Positions 1 through 6,672 of a stretch of DNA of 14,422 nt are shown piece by piece. Where the stretch lies: positions 1 to 14,422 of the forward strand of contig CAUFXK010000051.1 in the NCBI GenBank assembly GCA_959596495.1, read 5' to 3'. This DNA comes from an uncultured Collinsella sp. Its GTDB lineage: Bacteria; Actinomycetota; Coriobacteriia; Coriobacteriales; Coriobacteriaceae. Numbering within the stretch: the first letter of the stretch is position 1; each line of letters opens with the position of its first letter. The notes under the pieces were generated by a model. That model saw only the letters and a list, made by a program, of their open reading frames with translations. It did no database searches and had not been told where the DNA came from. The position numbers and the translations under genes were made by a program.

Positions 1-3
1 AAG

Positions 4-35
4 CACTCATGTAAGCCTGTCCCCAATGAGTGGGG
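4..35. repeat. REP-like inverted repeat
   Basis: CACTCAT (4-10) and ATGAGTG (26-32) are perfect 7-bp inverted arms around a 15-nt loop. An overlapping alternative hairpin pairs CCCCA (21-25) with TGGGG (31-35). Two competing short hairpins outside any gene suggest a small dispersed palindromic (REP-type) element or the edge of one. Only one copy lies in the window, so the repeat nature is inferred. It could instead be the end of an upstream gene or its terminator. Confidence 0.3.
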
Positions 36-57
36 CGATGCTATAGGATAGTTTAGT

Positions 58-87
58 TAAAACGCTTCAGTATATTGAAGCGTTTTA
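58..87. terminator. 12-bp dyad upstream of adhE; bidirectional terminator or operator
   Basis: A perfect 12-bp inverted repeat (58-69 and 76-87) surrounds a 6-nt loop GTATAT. The core arm is AACGCTTCA. The arms begin with A-runs and end with T-runs, so each strand reads as a hairpin ending in four Ts, the form of a bidirectional intrinsic terminator. It sits about 60-90 nt upstream of the likely adhE transcription start, so an operator role cannot be excluded. I see no match to the TTGTGAA-type Rex operator. Confidence 0.5.
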
Positions 88-130
88 GTGTGCCTTTTAG
101 AGGAATCTGACCGTTCGCCGATTAATTTCT

Positions 131-139
131 TGCTATCAT
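131..139 (+). promoter_or_regulatory. extended -10 promoter of adhE
   Basis: TGCTATCAT combines an extended -10 TG with the hexamer TATCAT, one mismatch from TATAAT. No convincing -35 hexamer lies 16-18 nt upstream. Transcription would start near 146, giving a 5' leader of about 34 nt. The same TGnTATCAT form stands before rpsB and pyrH. The call rests on sequence only. Confidence 0.5.
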
Positions 140-179
140 GCAAAACGTAGGGTAAATCTCCGATCGCAAGGAGACACAA

Positions 180-2828
180 ATGGTGAAAAAGTCACCGGAA
201 AACACTACTCCCGCAATTGTGGACAACGTAGAGGCGCTTGAGGCTAAGCTCGCTCAGATGCGAGAGGCCCAGGCGCTTTTTGCTACGTACACGCAGGAGC
301 AGGTCGACAAGATCTTCTATGAGGCCGCCATGGCTGCCAACAAGGCTCGTATCCCGTTGGCGAAGATGGCCATCGAGGAGACCGGCCGCGGCGTTCTTGA
401 GGACAAGGTCATCAAGAACCACTACGCCGCAGAGTACATCTACAACGCTTACAAGAACACCAAGACCTGTGGTGTCCTGGAGCGCGACGAGGCTTACGGC
501 ATCACCAAGATCGCCGAGCCCATCGGCATCGTGGGCGCCGTCATCCCGACGACCAACCCCACTTCTACCGCGATCTTCAAGACGCTGATCAGCCTGAAGA
601 CCCGCAACGCCATCATCATCTCCCCGCACCCGGCTGCCGCCAAGTGCACCATCGCCGCCGCCAAGCTCGTGCTTGATGCCGCCGTCAAGGCCGGTGCCCC
701 CGAGGGCATCATCGGCTGGGTTGATGTCCCCTCCATCGAGCTGACCAACATGGTCATGCGCGACGTCGACATCATCCTCGCCACCGGTGGCCCGGGCATG
801 GTCAAGGCCGCTTACTCCTCGGGCAAGCCCGCCCTGGGCGTTGGCGCCGGTAACACCCCGGTCGTCATCGACGACACCGCCGACGTGCTGCTCGCCGTCA
901 ACTCCATCATCCACTCCAAGACCTTCGACAACGGCATGATCTGCGCTTCCGAGCAGTCCGTGACCGTCATCGACACCATCTATGACCAGGTCAAGGCCGA
1001 GTTCCAGAAGCGCGGCTGCTACTTCGTCAAGCAGGGTGCCGAGATGGAGGCCCTGCGTGCCGCCATGTTCAAGAACGGCGCTCTCGACCACCGCATCCCC
1101 GGCATGGCTGCCGCCAAGATCGCCGAGCTCGCCGGCATCGAGGTTCCCGCCAAGACCAAGATCCTGATCGCCGAGGTCACCTCCACCGACCCCGCCAAGG
1201 AGGAGTTCTCCCACGAGAAGCTCTCCCCGGTCCTGGCCATGTACCACGCCAAGGACTTCCAGGAGGCCGTCGACAAGGCCGAGCACCTGGTGCTCGCCGG
1301 TGGCCCGGGCCACACCGCCTCTCTGTACGTGCACCCCGCCCAGGCCGAGAAGATCAGCCTGTTCGAGCACGTCATGAAGGCCTGCCGTATCGTCATCAAC
1401 ACCCCGTCCTCGCACGGCGGCATCGGTGACCTGTACAACTTTGGCATGAAGCCGTCTCTGACCCTGGGCTGCGGCTCCTGGGGCGGCAACTCCGTCTCCG
1501 AGAACGTTGGGGTGAAGCACTTGATCAACGTTAAGACTGTGGCCGAGCGCCGTGAGAACATGCTGTGGTTCCGCGCTCCCGAGAAGGTCTACTTCAAGAA
1601 GGGTTCCACGCCCGTCGCCCTCGACGAGCTCGGTACCGTCATGGGCAAGAAGCGCGCCTTCATCGTCACCGACCAGTTCCTCTTCAAGAATGGCAACACC
1701 CGCGCCATCGAGGCCAAGCTCGACGAGATGGGCATCGCCCACGACTGCTTCTACGACGTCGAGCCCGATCCGTCGCTGCAGTGCGCACGTCGCGGCGCCA
1801 AGCAGATGGCTCTCTTTGAGCCGGACGTCATCATCGCCGTCGGCGGTGGCTCCGCTATGGACGCCGGCAAGATCATGTGGATGATGTACGAGCACCCCGA
1901 GTGCAAGTTTGAGGACATGGCCATGGACTTCATGGACATCCGCAAGCGTATCTTCACCTTCCCCGAGATGGGCAAGAAGGCCTACTTCGTCGCCGTCCCG
2001 ACCTCTTCGGGTACCGGCTCCGAGTGCACGCCGTTCGCCATCATCACCGACAAGGAGACCGGCATCAAGTGGCCGCTCGCCGACTACGCGCTGCTCCCCA
2101 ACATGGCTATCGTCGACGCCGACAACTGCATGACCGCCCCGCGCGGCCTGACCGCTGCCTCCGGCATCGATGTCATGACCCACGCCATCGAGTCCTACGT
2201 CTCCATCATGGCTTCCGACTACACCAAGGGCCTCTCCGAGCGCGCTGCTAAGCTCGTCTTCGAGAACCTGCCCTCCAGCTTCACGAACGGTGCCAAGGAC
2301 CCGCATGCCCGCGAGGAGATGCACAACGCCTCCTGCATGGCCGGTATGGCCTTCGCCAACGCCTTCCTGGGCCTCAACCACTCCATGGCCCACAAGCTCG
2401 GCGCTTTCCATCACCTGCCCCACGGCCTCGCAAACGCCGTCATCCTGACCCGCGTCATGCGCTACAACGCCGCCGAGGCTCCCGTCAAGATGGGTACCTT
2501 CTCCCAGTATCCTTACCCCAACGCGCTGCACAACTACGCCGAGATGGCCAAGTACTGCGGCATCGAGGGCAAGGACGACAAGGAGGTCTTCGAGAACTTC
2601 ATCACGAAGCTCGAGGAGCTCAAGGACTTCATCGGTGTCAAGAAGACCATCGCCGACTACGGTGTTGACGAGCAGTACTTCCTCGACACCCTCGACGAGA
2701 TGACCGAGCAGGCATTCAACGACCAGTGCACCGGCGCTAACCCGCGCTACCCGCTCATGAGCGAGATCAAGGAGCTCTACCTGGACGCCTACTACGGCCG
2801 CGAGCCCCAGGACTACGCCGTCTGCTAG
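180..2828 (+). CDS. adhE: bifunctional acetaldehyde-CoA/alcohol dehydrogenase AdhE
   Basis: This cytosolic fused enzyme reduces acetyl-CoA to acetaldehyde and then ethanol, using two NADH and so disposing of fermentation electrons. Its 882 residues match the usual AdhE length. Residues 1 to about 450 form the CoA-acylating aldehyde dehydrogenase domain, with the catalytic cysteine Cys255 in ICASEQS. From about 460 to the end is the iron-dependent alcohol dehydrogenase domain, with the GGGS nucleotide loop (555-558). Its probable iron ligands are Asp664, His668, His734 and His748; their spacing (4, 66, 14) equals that of the E. coli enzyme. Start ATG180 follows AAGGAG (168-173) by 6 nt. TCTCC (157-161) can pair with GGAGA (170-174) over this Shine-Dalgarno site. 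Codons end almost always in G or C, suggesting high expression. AdhE proteins commonly polymerise into spirosomes. Confidence 0.97.
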   Translation: MVKKSPENTTPAIVDNVEALEAKLAQMREAQALFATYTQEQVDKIFYEAAMAANKARIPLAKMAIEETGRGVLEDKVIKNHYAAEYIYNAYKNTKTCGVLERDEAYGITKIAEPIGIVGAVIPTTNPTSTAIFKTLISLKTRNAIIISPHPAAAKCTIAAAKLVLDAAVKAGAPEGIIGWVDVPSIELTNMVMRDVDIILATGGPGMVKAAYSSGKPALGVGAGNTPVVIDDTADVLLAVNSIIHSKTFDNGMICASEQSVTVIDTIYDQVKAEFQKRGCYFVKQGAEMEALRAAMFKNGALDHRIPGMAAAKIAELAGIEVPAKTKILIAEVTSTDPAKEEFSHEKLSPVLAMYHAKDFQEAVDKAEHLVLAGGPGHTASLYVHPAQAEKISLFEHVMKACRIVINTPSSHGGIGDLYNFGMKPSLTLGCGSWGGNSVSENVGVKHLINVKTVAERRENMLWFRAPEKVYFKKGSTPVALDELGTVMGKKRAFIVTDQFLFKNGNTRAIEAKLDEMGIAHDCFYDVEPDPSLQCARRGAKQMALFEPDVIIAVGGGSAMDAGKIMWMMYEHPECKFEDMAMDFMDIRKRIFTFPEMGKKAYFVAVPTSSGTGSECTPFAIITDKETGIKWPLADYALLPNMAIVDADNCMTAPRGLTAASGIDVMTHAIESYVSIMASDYTKGLSERAAKLVFENLPSSFTNGAKDPHAREEMHNASCMAGMAFANAFLGLNHSMAHKLGAFHHLPHGLANAVILTRVMRYNAAEAPVKMGTFSQYPYPNALHNYAEMAKYCGIEGKDDKEVFENFITKLEELKDFIGVKKTIADYGVDEQYFLDTLDEMTEQAFNDQCTGANPRYPLMSEIKELYLDAYYGREPQDYAVC

Positions 2829-2847
2829 TTTTTAGCACGGTTATTTG

Positions 2848-2883
2848 CGGCGGGGGTGCACGGGTGTACGCACGCCCCCGCCG
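2848..2883 (+). terminator. GC-rich hairpin after adhE
   Basis: CGGCGGGGG (2848-2856) pairs perfectly with CCCCCGCCG (2875-2883); TGC and GCA can extend the stem past a 2-nt bulge. It begins 20 nt after the adhE stop. What follows (TTGCTTCTAT) is a poor U-tract, so it may be a leaky terminator or an mRNA-stabilising hairpin that lets some transcripts enter the kinase gene. Confidence 0.55.
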
Positions 2884-2916
2884 TTGCTTCTATCGCATCG
2901 TTGAAAGGATGCAATC

Positions 2917-3681
2917 ATGCTGCTCCCCGATTCCAAGACCGAGCTCGTCCGTCGCGGCAACAAGGTCGTTTACGACCTGGGTGACAAGATCGTCAAGGTC
3001 TTTAACGAGACCAAGCCCGTCTCCGACGTGTTCAACGAGGCTTTGAATCTTGCCCGCATCAATGAGTGCGGCATCCGCAGCCCCAAGGCTCTCGAGGTTT
3101 CTCAGCTCGAGAACGCCAACGGCTGGGCTCTCGTGACCGAGAAGGTTCCGGGCACCACCCTTGCCGAGAAGATGACTGCCGAGCCCCAGCGCTTTGGTGA
3201 GTACCTCGAGATGTTCGTCGACCTCCAGATCGAGATCCACGGCTACACCTCCCCGCTGCTCAACCGTCAGCGCGACAAGTTCGCCCGCATGATCGACAGC
3301 CTCGATCAGCTCAATGCCACCACGCGCTACAACCTTCAGGAGCGTCTGGACGGCATGACCAAGGAGTTCAAGGTTTGCCACGGCGACTTCAACCCCTCCA
3401 ACGTCATCGTCGGCGACGATGGCCAGCTCTATGTGTGCGACTGGGCACACGCCACCCAGGGCTCCCCTGCTGCTGACGTTGCCACCACCTACCTGCTCTT
3501 TGCCCTCAACAGCAAGGACCAGGCCGAGGCCTACCTGGAGCTCTACTGCGACCGCGCTGACATGCCCATGCAGGTCGTGCGTCAGTGGACGAGCATCGTT
3601 GCCGCTTCCGAGCTCGCTCGTAAGCGCAACGTGAACGATGAGTTCCTTAAGAACTGGATCGACGTCGTCGATTATCAGTAG
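2917..3681 (+). CDS. APH/choline-kinase-fold phosphotransferase, substrate unknown
   Basis: This 254-residue soluble protein has the small-molecule kinase fold shared by aminoglycoside phosphotransferases, choline kinases and fructosamine kinases. The Brenner-type catalytic loop HGDFNPSN (155-162) supplies the probable base Asp157 and metal ligand Asn162. CDWAHATQGSPAADVA follows, with the second metal ligand Asp175. Near the N-terminus, DKIVKVFN (23-30) holds the likely ATP-binding Lys27, and Glu41 may be its partner. The N-terminal lobe resembles the uncharacterised 'phosphotransferase' paralogue families common in gut anaerobes more than true resistance enzymes. ATG2917 follows AAAGGA (2904-2909) by 7 nt. 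It is co-directional with adhE after a hairpin and ends at a strong terminator, so it may be expressed by read-through or from an unseen promoter. The family is secure; the substrate and any link to ethanol metabolism are unknown. Confidence 0.85.
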   Translation: MLLPDSKTELVRRGNKVVYDLGDKIVKVFNETKPVSDVFNEALNLARINECGIRSPKALEVSQLENANGWALVTEKVPGTTLAEKMTAEPQRFGEYLEMFVDLQIEIHGYTSPLLNRQRDKFARMIDSLDQLNATTRYNLQERLDGMTKEFKVCHGDFNPSNVIVGDDGQLYVCDWAHATQGSPAADVATTYLLFALNSKDQAEAYLELYCDRADMPMQVVRQWTSIVAASELARKRNVNDEFLKNWIDVVDYQ

Positions 3682-3718
3682 TATCTGAGCGATTTATTTC
3701 GCATCGGAGGCACAAAGG

Positions 3719-3754
3719 AAAACCCCGCAGCTCATTTGGGCTGTGGGGTTTTTC
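3719..3754 (+). terminator. intrinsic terminator after the kinase gene
   Basis: AAAACCCCGCAGC (3719-3731) pairs with GCTGTGGGGTTTT (3740-3752) with one G-U pair and an 8-nt loop. The T-run continues to 3753, followed by CTTTT. The opposite strand also reads as a hairpin followed by TTTTCCTTT, so it may act as a second barrier for the leftward operon. Confidence 0.88.
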
Positions 3755-3781
3755 TTTTAGCTATAAAAGATTCTTAGACGC

Positions 3782-3823
3782 AAAAGCGGCCCTGCGCCTC
3801 TCCCTCGAGAGACGCAGGGGCGC
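3782..3823 (-). terminator. intrinsic terminator of the pyrH-proS operon
   Basis: On the minus strand a long hairpin starts about 30 nt after the proS stop. CGCAGGG (3813-3819) pairs with CCCTGCG (3790-3796). Three outer G-C pairs follow a G-G mismatch, and five inner pairs follow an A-C mismatch and close a 4-nt loop. It is followed by TTTTG (3785-3781). It faces the terminator of the rightward kinase gene. Confidence 0.75.
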
Positions 3824-3854
3824 TTCGTAAGCGCACTCAACGCAGCGGGCTCGA

Positions 3855-5576
3855 TTAACGGCGTGCTGCCTTCACAAGCTCGGCGACCTTGGCGACAACC
3901 TCATCGATTGCCACATCCTCGCGCTCGCCCGTAGCACGGTCCTTAAGCTCAACGGTACCGTTCTTAAGACCGCGCTTGCCCAGAATCACCTGATATGGGA
4001 AACCCATAAGGTCGTTGTCGGCAAACTTAAAGCCGGGACGCTCATCACGGTCATCGACGACAACCTCGATACCCTCGGCGCACAGACCCTCGACGATCTG
4101 CCCGCAAACGGAAGCGCACTCCTCCTTCTTGGGATCGAGCGGAATCACCGCGACCTCGTACGGGGCAACGGAGACCGGCCAGACGATACCGTGCTCGTCG
4201 TTGTGCTGCTCCACAACGGCAGCGAGCGAGCGAGACACGCCAACGCCGTAGCAGCCCATGATGAGCGGCTTCTCCTTGCCGTCCTCGTCCATAAAGGTGG
4301 CACCCATGGCCTCGGAGTACTTGGTGCCCAGCTGGAATACCTGAGAGACCTCGATACCGCGGGCAGCGGAGAGCGGCTTGCCGCAGTGCGGGCAGGGATC
4401 GCCGGCAACGACGGTAACCAGGTCGGCCCAGTCGTCGACGGTAAAGTCGCGCTCAGGGCAGGCACCGGTAAGGTGATAATCGACCTCGTTGGCACCGCAG
4501 GCCCACTGCTTGGACTCGCGCAGGCTCTCGTCGCAGACCAGACGGATGCCCTCGGGCAGGTTAACCGGTCCGATAAAGCCCTTGTGCAGACCGTAGGTCT
4601 GGAGCTCCTCATCGGTCATCATGCGATAGCCCTTGCCAAAGACGTGCTCGGCCTTGCAGTCGTTGAGCTCATGATCGCCCGGAACGATGGCCACAACCGG
4701 CTTGCCCTCGGCGTCGATGAGAGCCAGGGACTTGCGCGTGCCGTTCTCGGGGAACCCAAAGAACTTGGCAACGGCCTCGATGGTGCCCATGCCCGGAGTC
4801 TCGACCTTGGTAAGCGTACCGTCGCCGGGACCCTCGGTCACGACAACCTTAGTGCTTGCCGCCTCGTCATCGGCAGCAAAGCCGCAATCGTCGCAGTAGA
4901 CCAGCGAAGCCTCGCCGGCCTCGGCCAGCGCCATATACTCGACGGAGGTGTCACCGCCGATCTCGCCGGAATCGGCGACGACGGGCAGGGCCTTGATGTA
5001 GCAGCGCTCGCAGATATTGGCGTAGGCCTGCTTCATCTTGTCGTACTCCTCCTGCAGGCTCTCCTGCGTGGCAGAGAAGCTGTAGGCGTCCTTCATGATG
5101 AACTCGCGACCGCGCATCAGGCCAAAGCGGGGACGGAACTCGTCGCGGAACTTATCCTGGATGTGATAGAGATTCACCGGCAGCTGCTTGTAGGAACGCA
5201 GTTCATTGCGCACCAAGGCGGTCACGGTCTCCTCGTGCGTGGGGCCGAGCACGAACTCGCGGCCGTGGCGGTCATCAAAGCGCACGAGCTCCTTACCATA
5301 GGCATCGATACGGCCGGACTCACGCCACAGCTCGGCATCGACCATGATGGGCATCATGAGCTCCTGGGCACCGGCAGCGTCCATCTCGTCGCGCACGATG
5401 TTCTCGATTTTGCGAATCGAGCGCCACGCGAGCGGCAGATAGGAATAGAGACCGGCGGCCTCCTTGCGAATCATGCCGGCACGCAGCAGCAGGCGATGGC
5501 TCGCAAGCTCGGCATCGGCCGGATCCTCTTTGAGCGTCGGAGCATACAGCTTAGACATATACATTGCTCGAGTCAT
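3855..5576 (-). CDS. proS: prolyl-tRNA synthetase, bacterial type with INS editing domain
   Basis: This cytosolic class II synthetase charges tRNA-Pro with proline; its editing insertion hydrolyses mis-acylated Ala-tRNA-Pro. The 573 residues fit the bacterial type. Motif 1 lies around 65-95, TxE loop GPTHEE at 111-116, motif 2 around FRDEFRPRFGLMRGREF (143-159), and motif 3 at GCYGVGVSRS (441-450). The INS domain spans roughly 225-405 and the anticodon-binding domain about 465-573. CxxC pairs Cys228/Cys231 and Cys395/Cys398 flank the INS domain and may bind zinc; E. coli ProRS lacks them. ATG5576 follows GAGGAG by 6 nt and directly abuts the ispG stop (TAAATG). The later Met7 gives a more usual N-terminus but has a poorer ribosome site. 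It is the last gene of the operon. Confidence 0.97.
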   Translation of the reverse strand: MTRAMYMSKLYAPTLKEDPADAELASHRLLLRAGMIRKEAAGLYSYLPLAWRSIRKIENIVRDEMDAAGAQELMMPIMVDAELWRESGRIDAYGKELVRFDDRHGREFVLGPTHEETVTALVRNELRSYKQLPVNLYHIQDKFRDEFRPRFGLMRGREFIMKDAYSFSATQESLQEEYDKMKQAYANICERCYIKALPVVADSGEIGGDTSVEYMALAEAGEASLVYCDDCGFAADDEAASTKVVVTEGPGDGTLTKVETPGMGTIEAVAKFFGFPENGTRKSLALIDAEGKPVVAIVPGDHELNDCKAEHVFGKGYRMMTDEELQTYGLHKGFIGPVNLPEGIRLVCDESLRESKQWACGANEVDYHLTGACPERDFTVDDWADLVTVVAGDPCPHCGKPLSAARGIEVSQVFQLGTKYSEAMGATFMDEDGKEKPLIMGCYGVGVSRSLAAVVEQHNDEHGIVWPVSVAPYEVAVIPLDPKKEECASVCGQIVEGLCAEGIEVVVDDRDERPGFKFADNDLMGFPYQVILGKRGLKNGTVELKDRATGEREDVAIDEVVAKVAELVKAARR

Positions 5577-6659
5577 TTATTTCTCCTCAATTAGCTTGTC
5601 GACCTCGGCCATAAGCGCGTCGACAATTTGGTCCTCAGCTACTTTACCAATGATCTGGCCGTGCGAAAAGAGCAGGCCCTGACCTCGTCCGCAGGCAACG
5701 CCCAAGTCGGCGTCAGAAGCCTCGCCGGGGCCATTGACCGCGCATCCCATAACGGCGATCGAAAGCGGCGCGGAGTAGTTCTTAAGCCGCTCGGTGACCT
5801 CCTCGGCGATAGGAATGAGGTTGACCTGGCAGCGAGCGCACGTGGGGCACGAGACGATCTCGGGGCCACGGCGGCGAAGGCCAAGCGACTGCAGAATACC
5901 CCAGGCGACCGGCGGTTCCTCGACCGGATCGGCCGTAAGCGAGACGCGCATGGTGTCGCCAATGCCCTCGGAAAGCAGAATACCCAGGCCCACAGAGCTC
6001 TTAATGGTGCCCTGGAGCTTGGTTCCGGCCTCCGTAACGCCCAAATGAAGCGGAACATGGGGGATTTCGCGCGACAGGGCGCGATAGGTGTCGAGCGTCG
6101 TGGACACGCTATGGGCCTTGGCGGAAAGCACGATATTGGTAAAACCGCGATCCTCAAAATGCTTGACGAAACGCTCACTCGACATCACGAGCTTTTCGGG
6201 CTGCGTAAGGTCATCGCGCTCGGCGATATCCTGCTCAAGCGAGCCAGCGTTCACGCCAATGCGAATCGCGCACCCAGCGGCGCCCGCGGCATCGATCACA
6301 GCATCGACCTTGGCCCAATCACCGATGTTGCCGGGATTGATGCGGAGCTTGGCGGCACCGGCCTTAACGGCGCCAATGGCGAGCTTATGGTTAAAGTGGA
6401 TATCGGCAACGATCGGCACCGGAGACTCCGCACAAATCGTACGAAAGCCCTCGAGCGCAGCCTCGGTGGGCACACTCACGCGCACAACATCGCAACCCGC
6501 CTGAGCGAGTGCATGAACTTGTGCAAGCGTTGCCTGGGCGTCGGCGGTATCGGTGCAGGTCATGGACTGAACCACCACCGGAGCGCCGCCGCCTATCTGC
6601 ACGTCACCGACAAACACGGGGCGTGTCAGCTCACGCGGCAAAGGATGGGACAAAGACAA
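5577..6659 (-). CDS. ispG: 4-hydroxy-3-methylbut-2-enyl-diphosphate synthase IspG (GcpE)
   Basis: This [4Fe-4S] enzyme turns 2-C-methyl-erythritol cyclodiphosphate into HMBPP, the penultimate MEP-pathway step towards IPP and DMAPP. Counted from the start chosen here (360 residues), cluster ligands are Cys271, Cys274 and Cys306, with Glu313 as a probable fourth contact. Their spacing (3, 32, 7) equals that of E. coli C270, C273, C305 and E312. CPTCARC and GCAVNGPGE are the family motifs, and an N-terminal TIM-barrel carries INPGN. I chose TTG6659 because GGGGAG (6673-6668) lies 8 nt before it. The upstream ATG6746 (389 residues) would overlap the protease gene by 74 nt, lacks a Shine-Dalgarno site and adds a Cys/Ser-rich, non-family leader. 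GTG6668 overlaps the ribosome site. The 13-nt gap from the protease and 0-nt gap to proS indicate one operon. Confidence 0.93.
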   Translation of the reverse strand: MSLSHPLPRELTRPVFVGDVQIGGGAPVVVQSMTCTDTADAQATLAQVHALAQAGCDVVRVSVPTEAALEGFRTICAESPVPIVADIHFNHKLAIGAVKAGAAKLRINPGNIGDWAKVDAVIDAAGAAGCAIRIGVNAGSLEQDIAERDDLTQPEKLVMSSERFVKHFEDRGFTNIVLSAKAHSVSTTLDTYRALSREIPHVPLHLGVTEAGTKLQGTIKSSVGLGILLSEGIGDTMRVSLTADPVEEPPVAWGILQSLGLRRRGPEIVSCPTCARCQVNLIPIAEEVTERLKNYSAPLSIAVMGCAVNGPGEASDADLGVACGRGQGLLFSHGQIIGKVAEDQIVDALMAEVDKLIEEK

Positions 6660-6672
6660 TCCAAACACTCCC

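Noticed and set aside
58..87. Rex operator for adhE
   Set aside because: The dyad arms (core AACGCTTCA) do not match the TTGTGAA...TTCACAA pattern known for Rex, and the site lies well upstream of the -10.
192..2531. 779-codon open frame antisense to adhE
   Set aside because: It is a codon-bias shadow: adhE's G/C-ending codons suppress stops on the opposite strand. The product is low-complexity Gly/Asp/Val/Leu-rich with no family motif, while the sense strand encodes intact AdhE.
2917..3681. Aminoglycoside resistance gene
   Set aside because: The HGDxNPxN core is common to many small-molecule kinases. Nothing in the protein points to a specific resistance family and there is no mobile-element context.
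4191..5594. 467-codon open frame antisense to proS
   Set aside because: It shows the same shadow effect. The product lacks recognisable domains, there is no ribosome site or promoter, and the sense gene is fully intact.
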